Assembly: GCA_029783825.1 (NCBI GenBank)
Contig: JAREIK010003006.1
Span: 82,392 to 146,391 of the forward strand
DNA length: 64,000 nucleotides
Direction: 5' to 3'
From: Sapria himalayana
Taxonomy: Eukaryota > Streptophyta > Magnoliopsida > Malpighiales > Rafflesiaceae
The position numbers and the translations under genes are program-made. The first letter of the stretch is position 1; every line of letters starts with the position of its first letter. Under the pieces are notes generated by a model. That model saw nothing but the letters and a program-made list of their open reading frames with translations. It was not told where the DNA came from and ran no database searches. This document shows, one piece after another, positions 1 to 14,479 of the stretch.

Positions 1-3000
1 AAATTTTAACAGGTAGATAGACAGAAACACAGACACACAAATAGATAGATACATAGATAGAGAGAGTGAGAGATAGATAGATAAATAGATAAATAGTTAA
101 ATAAATAGATAGACAGATAAATAGAGAAATAGAAAGAAAGATGGATAGACAAATATATTGATAGATAGATAAAGATTAAATACTTGATAGATAGATACAT
201 AAATCAATAGATAGACATTTAGATAGGTAAATAGATAAATAGATAGAAAGATAGAAGAGAGAGAGATAGATAGACATATAGATAGATAAATAATTAGATA
301 TATATATAGACATATAGATAGATAGATAGATAGATACATAGATAAATAGACAAATAATTAGATAGATACATAGACAGATAGATAGGCAAATAGTGATATA
401 GATAGATAGTTAGATAGATATATTATTAGACAAATACATAGATAGATAGATAGATAGACAAATAAAAAAATAGATAAATTGAGAGATAAATATATAGATT
501 GACAGATAGACACACAGATTGATAGATGGATAGATCGGCATATATAATGACAGATAGATATAGAGATAGATAGATAAACAAATAGATATATAGATAGATT
601 GACATATTAAAATTTAAATAGATAGATTGATAAAAATATTGATAGATAAATAGATAGATAAATTGATTGATAGATAGATTGACACACAGACAAATAGATA
701 TATCGATAAATAAATATTGATAGACAGATAAGTAGATAAAAATATAGTCAAATTGATAGATAGAGAGATAGATAGAAAATTAGATAGATAAAAAGATTGA
801 TAGACAGACATATAAATAGATAGATGAACAGATAAAAAGATATAAAGAATGATGGATAGTTCGAAAAAAAATTAAATAGACAGATAGATAGATAGATAGA
901 AATATAGTTTGACATGTAGATAGATAGATAGATAGATAGATCGAAAGAAAGATTGATAGATAGATTGATAGAAAATTGATAGACAAATTAATAGACAGAT
1001 TGATAGTACATATTGAAAGAAAGATAGATAGATAATTAGATAGATAAATAAATAGATATATTGATAGATATATAGATAGATAGAGAGAAAGATATATTGA
1101 CATATAGATAGATAGATCGACAGATTATTAAATAGTTAGATAGATGAATAAATAGATAAATACATATACACAAAAATAGACAAATAGATAGATAGATAAA
1201 TAGATAGACATATAGATAAAAGATAAATAGATAAATAGATAAATACATAGATAAATAGATACACAGATAGATATACAAATATATAGATAGATAGAAATAT
1301 AGATAGATAGACAAAAATATATATCGATAGATAGACATATAGAAAGATTTATAGATAGATAGATATATAGATAGACTAATATATAGATTGATAGATAAAT
1401 AGATAGGCATATAGATAAATAGATAGATATATAGACATATAGATAAATATATAGACAGATAGATCAATAAAAAGATAGACAGATAGATTGATAGATAGTC
1501 AGATAGATAAATAAATAGAGAGATAGATAGATAGATATATATATATATATATATATAAAGACTGATAGATAGATAGAAAGACAAATTTATTAATAGATAG
1601 AAAGAGAGATAAATTGACAGACAAATAGGCAGAAAAAAAGAAAGATAGATTGATTAACAAATAGATAGATTGATTGATAGATTGCTTGATAGACAAATAG
1701 ATAGTCAAATAGATAGTCAAATAGTTAGATAGATCGGATGAAAGATTGTTTTATACAAAAATTGATATTTAGATTGATAGATAGATTTATTGACAGACAT
1801 ATAGATAGATAGTTAGATTGATTTATATATAGATAGATAAATAAATATACAGATAGATAGATAGAAACACAAATAGATAGATAGATATATAGATAGAAAG
1901 ACAGATTGATAGATAGACAAAAAGTTTGATAGAGAAATAGATTGAGATATAGAAATATAGACGGATAGAATGATGGAAAGATAAATAAAAAGATAGATAT
2001 TTATAAATATAGAAAGAGAGATAGATAGAAAAACAACTATATATATAGATAGATAGAAAGACAAATAAATTGAAAGATAGATCGACATATAGATAAAAAG
2101 ATAGAATAAAATATAGATTGATTGATTGATAGAAAGAAAAAAGATTGATAGATCGGTAGATAGACAGATAGATAGAAAGATTGTTAGATAGATTGATAAA
2201 TAGAAATATATGTAGATAGATAGAAAGATAAACAAATAGATAGACAAATAAATAGATAGATAGATAGATAAACAAATGGATAGATAGATTGATAGATAGA
2301 TTGATAGACATATTTATAGATAGAAAGATAGAGTGATTGATATAAAGATAGATAGATAGATTGACAAATAGATAAATAAATAGATAGAAAGACATATAGA
2401 TAGATATATATATATATATATATATATAGACAAATAGATTGACATAAAGATATATAGAAATTTAGATAGATAGATCGATATACAGAAAGATAGATAGATA
2501 AATAGCCATATAGATAGACAGATTGATAAACATATAGAATGACAGATAGATACACATATAAATAGAAAGATTGATATACAGATTGATAGACAGATAGTTT
2601 AATTTATAGATAGATTGATACATAGATAGATAGATAACATTGATAGATAATTAGATATATAGATAGATAGATTGAAAGATATATCAATATAGGTATGGAT
2701 AGAAAGTTAGATAGTAAGATTATTATACAAATTAATAGAAAGATTATTAGATATATAAATATACAGATAGATCAACATATAGATAGATAGATAGATAGAC
2801 ATATAGATATACAAATAAATAGACACCGAGATAAATTGATAGATATATAAATAGATAGATAATTAGATATACAGTTAGAAAGACAAATAGTCCAACATAT
2901 AAATAGACAGATAAATAGATAGACAGACAGATAGATTTATAGAAATAAAGACAGATAGATAATAGATAGATAGACAGACAAAAAAAGGTAGATAGATAGA

Positions 3001-3906
3001 AAGATAAATAGAAAGATAAAAAGATTAATATAAAGATTGATAAAAAGATTAATAAATAGTTTGATATATAGATTAATAAATAGATTGATATACAGATATG
3101 TAGATTGATCGATATACAAACAAAAAATTGATAGATACATAAATAGATAGATGGATAGATAGATCGATAGATTATTAGATAGATAGATTGATAGATGGAT
3201 AGATAGACAAATATATAGATTCATAGATAATCAAATAGATAAATAGATAGATAGATAAATATATAAATAGATAAATAAATAGATAGATAGATAGAAATAT
3301 AGATATATAGATAGATAGAATGATAAATAGATTGGAAGATAGATAGACAGATAGATAGATAGATAGAATGATAGATAAATAGATAAATAGATAAATAGAT
3401 AGATATACAAATAGATAGAATCATATATAGATAGAAAAAAAGTCATATAAATAAATAGATAGATAGATAGATAGAAAAATATATAGACAGATAAATAGAT
3501 AAAAAATAGATAAATAGATAGACAAATTGATAAACTGATAGATCGAAAAAAATTGGTAGCTAGATATATAAAAAGATAGATAGATAGATAGATAGAAAAA
3601 CAGATAGATAGACATATAGATAGATAGACAGATAGATAGATAGATAGATAGATTGATTGATTGATTGATAGAGACAAAGATATACAAATAGATAAACATA
3701 GAGATAGATAAATTATTAGACAAAAAGATACATATATAGATAGCTAGATTAACATATAGATAGACATATAAATAAACAGATAGAAATATAGGTAGATAGA
3801 TAGATAGCTAGACAGATAGATAGCTAGACAGATAGATAGATAGATAGAAGATAGATAGATAGATATATAAATAGACAGATAGATGGATAGATCGATAGAT
3901 AGATAT

Positions 3907-3938
<32 letters not shown>

Positions 3939-4480
3939 ACAGATAGATATATAGATTAATAGACAAATTGATAGACAAAGAAATAGAAATATTGATAGAT
4001 AAATCGATAGAGAAATTTGTATATAGATTGATATAGAGTTTGATAGATATATAGATGGATAGATAAAAGATAAATAGATAGAAAGAAATAAAGAAAGAAA
4101 GAAAGTAAAATAGATAGATAGATAGAGAGACAAATAGATAGTTAGATTATTTGAAAGATACATATGAAGATTATTATATAGATTGATTATCAAATAGATA
4201 AACAGATAAGATACATAATAATAGACATATATATAGATAGATAGAAAGAAAGAAAGATATATATATATATACAGACATATAGATATATAGATAAAAAGAT
4301 AGTTAGATAGATAGATAGATAGATAGACTGATATATAGATTGTTAGATAGATATATAGATAGATAGATAGATAGACAGACATATAGATAGACAAACAAAT
4401 ATGCACACAGCTAGATCGATAGATAGATAGATACATTATTAGAAATATAGATTGATAGATAGACAGATAAATAGAAAGAT
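1..4480 (-). repeat. Degenerate GATA/GACA tetranucleotide array, block 1
   Basis: The stretch consists almost wholly of a 4-bp repeat reading TAGA/GATA on the + strand (TATC on the minus strand). GACA, AAAT and GAAA variants are interspersed, and there are short TA runs, for example near 1536-1555 and 2405-2427. On the minus strand the four codons of the 12-bp cycle are TAT, CTA, TCT and ATC (Tyr-Leu-Ser-Ile), none a stop, so long but meaningless open frames result. The mixture of GATA and GACA resembles Bkm-type simple satellites. The array runs off the left edge of the window. Strand here only marks the TATC-reading strand. Confidence 0.95.
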
Positions 4481-4640
4481 TATTATATAATGAACCATGT
4501 TATTTTCAATGTTTTTGCTATGGTTTGTTTTTCTATCATAGTTTATTGGATTGTGGATATATCACCCTTTTATGTTTTTTATTTTCTTCTTCTTCTGATT
4601 CTATTAAATCATAAACTAATAGAATATTAGATAGACAGAT
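4481..4640. other. Non-repeat spacer inside GATA array
   Basis: About 160 bp without 4-bp periodicity, T-rich in its second half. It interrupts the TAGA-oriented array just before the array turns to the opposite orientation. It ends with a 20-bp motif (ATAAACTAATAGAATATTAG, 4611-4630) that recurs at 4678 and 6142. I recognise no gene or transposon end in it. Confidence 0.6.
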
Positions 4641-4698
4641 AGATAGACAAATTTTATCTATTTATTAAATATAAATAATAAACTAATAGAATATTAGA
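4611..4698 (+). repeat. Two direct copies of a 20-bp motif at the left edge of the inverted GATA block
   Basis: ATAAACTAATAGAATATTAG occurs at 4611-4630 and again at 4678-4697. A near copy (ATAAACTAATAAAATATTA) lies at 6142-6160, beyond the far end of the inverted block. The copy at 4611 is preceded by ATTAAATC and the copy at 6142 is followed by AATCATAAAC, so the similarity extends a little further. Shared sequence at both inversion edges suggests it took part in the rearrangement or is what remains of one inserted sequence. Confidence 0.7.
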
Positions 4699-4699
4699 T

Positions 4700-5762
4700 A
4701 TAAATAAATTTCTATTTATTTATATGTCTATAGATTTATATATGTATATATGTATGTTTATTTTTCTATCTATCTATATACCAATTTATAAATTTTTTAT
4801 CTAGCTGTGTCTAACTATCTATTTGTATAACTATCTATGTGTCTATTTGTATATCTCTCTATATATCTAATAATCATACTATTTTTCTATCTATCATTCT
4901 TTGAGTCTATTAGTCTATAAGTCTATATATCTGTAATTTTATTTTTTTATCTATAATCTTTCTATCTATTTCTTTAAATATCTTTATAAATATCTATTTG
5001 TGTATCTATTTTTTGTTTCTTTTTATCTAACTATCTATCTAGCTATCTATGTAACTATTTGTATATCTTTCTATCTATCTATCTTTCTATCTTTCTTTTT
5101 TTCTTTCTAATTATTTACTTAACTACCTATATGTCAATATGTATATATCTCTCTCTATCTACCTACCTACCTACCTATTAGTCTATCTATCTATCTATCT
5201 ATTAGTCTGTTTATCTATCTATCCATCTATCTTTTTATATGTCTATATATATTTTAATCTATCTTTATATCTGTCTATTTATATATCTAACAATCTATAT
5301 ATATATATATATATCTATATGTTTGTCATTAATGAATCTTATTGTGAAACGATCTATTATCTATATATATATGCATCGATATGTCTATCTGTCTACCTAT
5401 CAATCTATCTATAGATATATCTATCTATCTATCTATATATCCATTTTGTATCTATCTATCTATCTATCTATTTGTCTAAAAATATTTTTCTCTATTGGTC
5501 TATCTATCTATATGACTATCTATTTATCTATATATTTATCTATGTGTCTATATATCTATCTATTTATTCATATATCTATCTATCTATCTAATTATCTATC
5601 TTTCTATATATATATATATATATCTCCCTATCTATATATTTGTCTATCTATCTCTCTATCAATCTATTTATCTTTTTATTTATCTATAAGACTATATATC
5701 TATTAGTCTAGCTATCTATTTGTCTATCTCTTTATATGCATATATTTCTATTTGTATGTATG

Positions 5763-5821
<59 letters not shown>

Positions 5822-6134
5822 TTTTATATGTTTATCTATTTTTTTTCTATCTATTTGTTTATAAAAAATTCTATCTATCTATCTATCTATATATATAATT
5901 TTGTCTTTCTATATGGCTATCTATCTATCTAGCTATATGTCTATGTATCTATAAATTTTTCAATCTATCTATTTGTGTATATGTGAACTATCTATCTATC
6001 TATCTTTTTCTATATTTACCTATCTGTCTATTTGCGTATCTATCTACCTATTTATCTACCTATCTATCTTTCTTTCTATATGTCTATCTATATGCCGATT
6101 TGTCTATATATTTATTTTTCTATCTGTCGATCGA
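4700..6134 (+). repeat. Inverted GATA block (TCTA on +)
   Basis: The tetranucleotide array continues but reads TCTA/TATC on the + strand, opposite to both flanking blocks. The first about 350 bp are more degenerate than the rest. A TA run of about 52 bp lies at 5768-5819. The right switch point is at the 8-bp palindrome TCGATCGA (6127-6134): TATCTG precedes it and TAGACA follows. Confidence 0.9.
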
Positions 6135-6141
6135 TAGACAT

Positions 6142-6160
6142 ATAAACTAATAAAATATTA
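6142..6160 (+). repeat. Third copy of the 20-bp inversion-edge motif
   Basis: ATAAACTAATAAAATATTA, one mismatch from the copies at 4611 and 4678, sits just right of the TCGATCGA switch point. The next about 30 bp are non-repetitive before the TAGA array resumes near 6195. Confidence 0.7.
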
Positions 6161-6194
6161 AATCATAAACATTGAGAGTAGAATTACACAACAA

Positions 6195-9100
6195 TAGATA
6201 TTAGATAGATAGATAGATCGATAGACAAATTGATAGATAGATAGACAGATAGATAGACAAATAGATAGATTATAAGATAGACAAATAAATAAATAGACTA
6301 ATATATAGAAAGGCAATTAGATAGGTAGATAGATTGATAGTTTAAAAGGTAGATAGTTACATAGATAGATAGGTTTAGAGATAGACATATATTCAGATAG
6401 ATAGATAGACAGATAGAAATATAAATAGAGATATAGATAGATAAATAGATATACAAATAAACATATAGATAGATAGACAGCTAGACAGATAGTCATATAG
6501 ATATATTGATAGATAGACAAATAAATATATAATTAAATAGACAAATACACAGATTGAAAGTTAGATAGACAATTAGTTAGATCAATAGATAGACCGATAG
6601 ACACATTAACTAATAACTAGATATATTTAAACTCAAATAGAATGATAGATAGACAGATAGATATACAGATATACAAATAGATAGATAGAGAAATTGATAG
6701 ATAGACAGATAGACAAATAAACAAATAGATTGATTTATTGAGAGATAATAAGATAGATAGATAGACAAATATATAGATAGATAGATATACTGATAGACAA
6801 ATAAATAGGTAGAAATATAGATAGACTGATAGATAGGTAGACAAATAGATAAATACACCTATAGATAAATAGATAGATAGACAAATAGACAAATAGACAA
6901 ATAAGAAGATAGATAGATCGATATATATATAGAAATAGATAGATAGATATATAAATAAATAGATACATACTCATAGACACATAAAGATGTAGACACAAAA
7001 ACACTTAGACAAATTGTCACAAAGACACATAGAAACATAGTCACATAGAAAGATACATAAATAGACAGATAGATAGAGAGAAAGATAGATACAAAGATTT
7101 ATAAATAGATAGATAGGCAAAAAGACATTTAGGTAGATAGACAAGTATTAAAATAATAAGATAGATAGATATATAGATATACAAATAGACAAATAGACAG
7201 TTTGGAAGATAGACAAATAGACTAATAAATTCATAATTAGACATATAGACAGATAAATAGATTGCTAGATATATAAATAAATAGATATATAGATACATAG
7301 ATATATAGATAGACATGTAGACATATATAAAGAAATACATATAAAAAGATAGGCAAATAGATAGGCAAATAGATAGATAGACTAATAGATAGATAGACAA
7401 ATAGTTAGATAAATAGATAGATAAATAGACAAATAGATAGAAATATAAATAGATAGATAGATAGACACAAATATAGATAGACATATAGACAAAGAGACAA
7501 GTAAATAGATATATAGAAAGATATATGCATAAATAGATAGACAGATAGATAGATAAAAAAAGATATATAAGAAGATATACATAAACACAGATAGACAGAA
7601 AGTCATATAGATAGAAACATAGGTAGATAGATAAAAAAGTAGAAAGAAAGATTGTCAGTAATATATATAACAAATTGATAGCAAGATTGATAGTAAGATA
7701 AATAGATAGCAAAAAAGATAAATAGATAGATAGTTAGAATGTTAGTCAAATAGACATATAAATAAATAAATAGATAAATAGTTAGCTAGTTAGATAGATA
7801 GACAGATAGATAGATATATAGATCAACAGATAAATAGATAAATAGATAGATTGTAAGATTATTAAATAGGAATGTAGATAGATTGATAGACAGATAGATA
7901 GATAAATAGATTGATTGATTGATAGACATATAGATAGATTGACAAATAGATAAATAAATACATAGACAAATAGATAGATAAATAGATAGATAGATAGACA
8001 GATAAACTGATAGATAGAAAGATTGATAGCAAGATTGAGAGATAAGATAGATAGAGATATAGAGAGATAAATAGATATTTAGATAGATAAATAGACAAAT
8101 AGATAGAGAGATAGATAGATAGATAGATAGCTACATTGATATATAAATAGATAAATAGATTGAGCAACATACTGATAGATAGAAATATAGTTAGACAAGT
8201 AGATAAATATAGATATATAAAATGATAGACAATTAGATAGATATAATGATAGATAGTAAGATAGATAGATAGATAGATAGTAACAAAGATAGATAGATAG
8301 ACAAATAATCATTTAGACAAATAGATATATAGATAGATAGATAGAATAATATGCTTATAGATAGCTAGATAGATAGATAGTTACACAGATCAACATATAG
8401 ATAGATAGCTAGTTAGTTAGATAGATTGATAAATAGACAAATAGATTGATAGACAAATATATAGATTGACAAATAGATAGATAAATTTTTAGATAGATGT
8501 GAAAATAGACAGAAAGAAAGATACAAAGATATATTGATTAATAAATTTATAGATAGATATATAAATTGATAGATAGATAGATAAACATATAGATATATAA
8601 ACAAATTGCAAATAGATAGATAGACAAATAGAGAGTTAGATAGATACACATATAGATAGATAGAAAGGTAGATAGTTAGATAGACAGATAGAAAGATAGA
8701 TATATAGACACATAGACAGATATAAAGATAGATATATAGATAGATAGACAAATAAATATATAGACACATAGATAGATAGAGAGATAGATATATAGATAGA
8801 TAGACAGATAGCTTGATTTTCATATGGACATATAGATATTAAGATAGACAAATAGATAAATAGATAGATAGATAGATAATAATAAATAGATAGATAGGTA
8901 GTTATATAGAAAGATAGACAAATAGATAGATAGACTAATAGATAGATAAATAAAAATGATAGATAGACAAATAGATAGATAGACAAATAGACATAAAATA
9001 GACAGCAAATAGATAGATAGATAGATTAATCGATATACAAACAAATAGATAGATAGATAGAAAGACACATAGATAGATAGAGATATAGACATATAGACTA

Positions 9101-9582
9101 ATATAAGATAACTAGAAAAACATATAACTAAATAGATAGCAAAATAGATAGATAGACAATAGATAGGTATATAAAGAGATAGAAAGATATATAGATAGAC
9201 AAATAGACATAAATAGACAAATTGATAATAAGATATATATATAGATAGTTAGATAGATAAATAGATATAAAGATATATAGATAGAGATATATATAGATAG
9301 ATAAACATATAGATTGATACACATATAGATAAATGAACTTATAAATAGATAGATAGATAAATTGATAGATATATAGATAGACAGATATATAAATAAATAG
9401 ATATACAAATAGCCAGATAGATAAATAAATTTATGGTTAGAAATACATATAGATATATAGATAGATAAACAAATAGATAGATTGACAAATAGAATGATAG
9501 AAAAAAATAGATAGAAAAATAGACAGATTGATTGATTGATTGATAAATAGACATAAAGATAATTAGACATATAGATAGGTAG

Positions 9583-9621
<39 letters not shown>

Positions 9622-10296
9622 GACAGATAGAAAAATATATAGAAATATACATAGAGAGATAGATAAATAGATAGACAAATAGATTAATATATAGATAGAT
9701 ATATAGAATGACATATAGAGATATAGATAGATCGATAGATAGAGATAGAAACATATATATATAAAATTAAATATATAGATTGACATAGAGATATATAGAC
9801 AAATTCAAAATTAGATAGATACACAGATAGATAGATAGATCGATAGACAAATGGATAAATAGATAGATAAAAATATGGATAGATAGATAGTTAGATAAAT
9901 AGATAGATAGATAAATAGATAAATAGATAAACAAATAAACTAGTAGATAAAATGTTATATATAAAGATAGATAGATAAATATATAGATAGATATATTTAC
10001 TATTTAAAAGGACACATAGATATATAAACACATAGATAGATAGCAAGGCAAATAAATAGATAAATATATAATTTAATAGATATATAGATAAATAGATATA
10101 GAGATAGACAGATAGACATATAGGTAGAAAAACAAATAGATAGATGACAGATAGATTGATAGATTGATTGATTGACAGATAGACAATAGATCGATAGATA
10201 AATATATAAACACATAGATAGATAGATAACAGATCAATAGATAATATATAGACATATATATAAATAGACATATAGGTAGATAAATAAATAGATAGA

Positions 10297-10330
<34 letters not shown>

Positions 10331-11392
10331 GATAGATAGATAAAAAATTAGATAGATAGGAAGTTAGATAGATATACAAATATAGACATAGTCATATATA
10401 TAGAGAAATAGATAGATAAAGGGACGGAAATATCGATTGACATATAAATTGATAGATAAATATATAGTTAGAAAAATCAACTGACAGAAAGATTGAAAAA
10501 TATATAGATAGATAGACAGATATATAGATATATAGACATATAAATAGACAGACATATAGATAGATAGATAGAAAAAAGTAAAATTGATTGATAGATAGTC
10601 TAATAGATAGATTGAGAAATAGGTAGATAGACAGTTAAACAAATAGATAGATAGATAGATAGATAGATAGAAAAATAAAATTGATAGGTAGATAGATAGA
10701 AATATAGATAGATAGATAGACACATAGACATATAAATAGATAGACAGATAGAAAGATAGAATGATAGATATATAGGTAGACCAATAGATAGATAGACAGA
10801 TAGTCACATAGAAAAATAGATAAATAGACATATAGATAGATTGATTTATAGACATATATATAAATAGAAACATAGATAGATTGATAGATAGACTTATATA
10901 CTATTAGATAGAAATATATTTAAATAGTGAGATTGAAAGAAAGATAAACATATACATAGATAGATGGATGGATATACAGATAAACTTATAGACTAATATA
11001 CATATTGAAAGACCGACAAATAGATAGATAGATAAATTGAAAGATTGATAGATAAACATATAGTCATATATTTACATTTATTAATTGATTAATAGATAGA
11101 TAAATAGATAGACAAATAGATAGATACACAAAAAGACAAATAGATAGATAGAGATATAAAAAGACAGACAGACAGATCGATAGAAACATAGATAGACTAA
11201 TATATAGATAGATATACAAATCGATATATAGACAAATAGATAGACTAATTGACAAATAGATAGATAGATAGACATATAGACATATATATAGATAGACTAA
11301 TAGATAGATAGATAGATAAATAGTAAGATAGATGAAAAATATATAGATGGATAGATATATGTACATATGTATATATATACACATATACATAC

Positions 11393-11436
<44 letters not shown>

Positions 11437-11602
11437 ATATAATTAGCTTGAATTATAGACTGATAGACATATAGAAAGATAGTTAGATAGTTACAAATAT
11501 AGAAAGATAGACAAATAGATAGTTATACAAATATATAGATAAACAAATAGACATATAGACAAATAGACACGTAGAAATATATAAAAATATAAGGATAGAA
11601 AA

Positions 11603-11641
<39 letters not shown>

Positions 11642-12683
11642 TACAAACATATACATAGATAGATAAATCAACATATTTAAAAAAATCCAGATAGATAGTT
11701 AGACAAATATAAAATTAGACAAATAGATAAATAGACATTTATACACATAGACACATAAATAGATAAACAGGTAGACAGATAGATAGATTGACATAGAAAG
11801 TTTGAAAGATAGATAGACTAATAAAAAAATATACATATAAACATATATACATATAGATTGTATAAATATTGAGATATAGACAAATATTTAGATAGAGAGA
11901 TAGACATATAGTTATATATACATATAAAAAGATAGGTAGATTAATATATAACCATATATTAAGATAGATAGATAGAAAGTGAGACAAAAAGTTAAAAAGA
12001 TAGATAGAGAGATAGATAGATAGACACATAGACAGATAAATAGATAGATAGACAGATATCAAGATAAATGGAAAGACGGATAGACAAATAACATGTAGAT
12101 TGATAGAAAGATAGACAAATAAATAGAAAGATTGATAGATATATAGATTGATAGACAGAAATATAGGTATATAGGCAGATAGTTAGACAAATAGATAAAA
12201 AGAAATATAGATACAAAGATAGATAGAAAGATTTCCAAAAGGACTAACAGAGAGATAACATGATTGATTGATAGATAGATTAATAGACATATAGATAGAT
12301 AGATAGATAGACAGATAAATAAATAAATAGATTGACATATATACAAATAGATTGGTATATAGGCAGATAGATAAATAGATATAGATAGATAAATAGACTG
12401 ATATATAGATAGAAATATATACAGATAGATAGATAGATATACAAATAGGCAAATAGATAGATAGATAGAAAATAAGAAAGACAAATATATATATATATAT
12501 ATAGTTAGACAAATATTTAGACAAATACATAGATAGACAAATAAACAAAAAATAGATAGATAGATAGATAGTTAAATAGTTAGATAGACAAATAGACAAA
12601 ATGATGGATAGACAAATAGACAAAATGATGGATAGACAAATAGATAAATACATAGACAAAAAGGTAGATAGATAGATAGATAG
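6195..12683 (-). repeat. Degenerate GATA/GACA array, block 2
   Basis: Same composition and orientation as block 1: TAGA on +, with dispersed GACA, AAAT and GAAA variants. A (CA)n run followed by (TA)n lies at about 9583-9620, and further TA runs near 10302-10322, 11406-11424 and 12486-12502. Near the right edge (about 12590-12650) a roughly 28-bp piece with the core GACAAAATGATGGATA is duplicated in tandem. The array ends abruptly at 12683, where unique sequence starts. Confidence 0.95.
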
Positions 12684-14217
12684 CCAAAACCACTACTCCC
12701 TCAATATTAGTATGGAGCCACAAATGAATAATGTTATCATAAGTTAGTATGTTAGTGAAGAAAACCATCATGAATGGTTCTCTTTAACATCCAGCATTCA
12801 TGGCCAACAATTTTTATATAATTGAGTTATATGCCAAAAACTCATTGATTTAAGAAACATATTAGCTCATTGATAATTTCCGTTCAAAATTTATATGGCA
12901 ATGCCCCATTGAAGAAAGTACTGTAACATCTAAAAATGAAAGAAATAAGACGAGTTGATGATAAATAAAAATCTTTGGAACACGTTGAAATCTAAATACA
13001 ATGTTCACCAAACTACAATAGCATTTCATATTTTTTGAGTTATATTATGCATCTCAAAGTAATAAAAAAAGTAAGATTGGAGACCTACCTTCCTCAATTA
13101 AGCTCCTCAGAGCACACAAGTCACCCATTATTGGTCCCCTATCACCTATCAAAGTAACAAATAGCAACAAAGTAACAAGGAATATAAATATAATACTTAC
13201 CCAAAATAAATTCTACAATATTTCAAATCTACCATATTGCTGGTTCAACTAAGATTTACCCTCAATAAAACATTGAGACTAAATCTCATCGTTGTGATGT
13301 AAATATGACCAGGAGAACACAATATCAAAAATAATAATAAAAATATAAAGTTAACCCAAGATAATGATTCTTTGCCATCAGCTTGTTGAGGTATGTAAGT
13401 TCCATTCGAAGATACTCAGCCCAAAGATCTGAATTTGAGCAGATTCTTAAACGATTGTGCACAAGAACCAGTAGTTGTAGTATTTAAGTTATGATTAAAT
13501 TTACAAGTTGCAACATAAATCAAAACTTCAAAAACCTTTGGATGAAATCGAATTTTTTGAGCTAGTAACTACATGAATTAAAATAAATGGATCAGCCTAA
13601 AGTGGACTAGAGCTCGATAATAAAAGTAACCTAATTTAGTTGAATCCAATGATAATAATATGTCTATGCTCAGAAATGTAAATATTTTACAGATTAATGC
13701 AACAGTAAGATATGCTGGCATGCTCTACAACTTGATTAATTCAAGTGAAATGGATCGAAGAATAATACAAAAGAAAAGGATGCTGATAAAAACATGAACA
13801 TGTGTGAGAATGAAATAATCGATAACATGATAAGATATGGAATTGCAAATTTCTTGCATTAAAACCTTAAAAATTGATTTAAAAAAAGAAATGATGACAA
13901 TACCTTATTCATTATCAATATTTTACATGAGACCTTTGTGGTACTCGTATAAGTCGGTGTTCATGCTTACCAATGCAAAGATGGTTCAAAGAGATGAAGT
14001 TATGGTGATTATGAAGAGGGTTCCATTTGGATGAAGAAACAAGTGTGATTAATCAAGAATTCATGGTAGAAATAAAGTGGCAGATATATAGATGCACTAG
14101 TGGGGAGGGGAATGTTGGAGATGATATGGAAAAGCTATAGATTCATATAGCCATGGCTGGGATGATGGTGTTCTAGTCTAGGTCTCGACTATTCTGTGCC
14201 GTATGTTGTATTTTTCT
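12684..14217. other. Unique-sequence island between two GATA arrays
   Basis: About 1.5 kb of ordinary AT-rich sequence. It contains a UTP6-like pseudogene fragment on the minus strand (13345-13568). The rest gives no recognisable coding sequence: a 65-codon open frame at 13837-14034 has no family resemblance that I know. The GATA arrays on its two sides have opposite orientation (TAGA to the left, TCTA to the right). Confidence 0.6.
13345..13568 (-). pseudogene. UTP6-like pseudogene fragment (U3 snoRNA-associated protein 6)
   Basis: UTP6 is a HAT-repeat protein of the small-subunit processome, which works in nucleolar 18S rRNA maturation. Read on the minus strand from 13568, one frame gives LLAQKIRFHPKVFEVLIYVA and then TCKFNHNLN. 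The frame shifts by one base at about 13450-13460, and the next frame gives NRLRICSNSDLWAEYLRMEL followed by TYLNKL. Together these match consecutive HAT-repeat segments of plant UTP6 (typically AQVIRFHPKVPGVWIYAA, WEFDHNLN, LRVC, DLWVEYLRMELTYLNKL). The sequence just upstream ends in ATGTAG, compatible with an intron acceptor, which would make this a genomic rather than a retroposed fragment. About 65 residues of a protein of about 600 remain. I could not recognise other exons in the island. The family call is firm; a functional gene is excluded here by the frameshift and the missing parts. Confidence 0.82.
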
Positions 14218-14445
14218 GAAATCACATCGGATTTCTTTAATCACATCGGATTTCTAAAATCTCAGCGGATTTCTGAAATCACATCGGATTTCTGAAATTG
14301 CATCGAATTTCTAAAATCGCATCGGATTTCTAAAATTGCATCAGATTTCTAAAATCACATCGGATTTCTGAAATCGCATCGCATTTCTGAATTCGCATCG
14401 GATTTCTAAAATCGCATTGGATTTCTGAAATCATATCGAATTTCA
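14218..14445. repeat. 19-bp hairpin minisatellite, 12 copies
   Basis: Twelve head-to-tail copies of a 19-bp unit, typical form GAAATCACATCGGATTTCT, with a strict 19-bp period and 0-4 differences per unit. Each unit holds a 6-bp inverted repeat (GAAATC/GATTTC) around a 6-base centre, so either strand could form a series of small hairpins. The array ends about 40 bp before sequence related to CACTA subterminal repeats, so it may belong to that element; this link is inference. Confidence 0.93.
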
Positions 14446-14479
14446 GAGATTGCAACAGTAGTAACACTTCATATTTGGG

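Noticed and set aside
1..12683. CRISPR-like array
   Set aside because: The repeats are continuous 4-bp units with no spacers, and the DNA is eukaryotic in character.
12687..12720. Stowaway-like terminus (CTCCCTC) at the right edge of GATA block 2
   Set aside because: Only seven bases match, and no partner inverted repeat was found.
13837..14034. 65-codon open frame on +
   Set aside because: No family resemblance. It lies in AT-rich sequence next to a pseudogene and could occur by chance.
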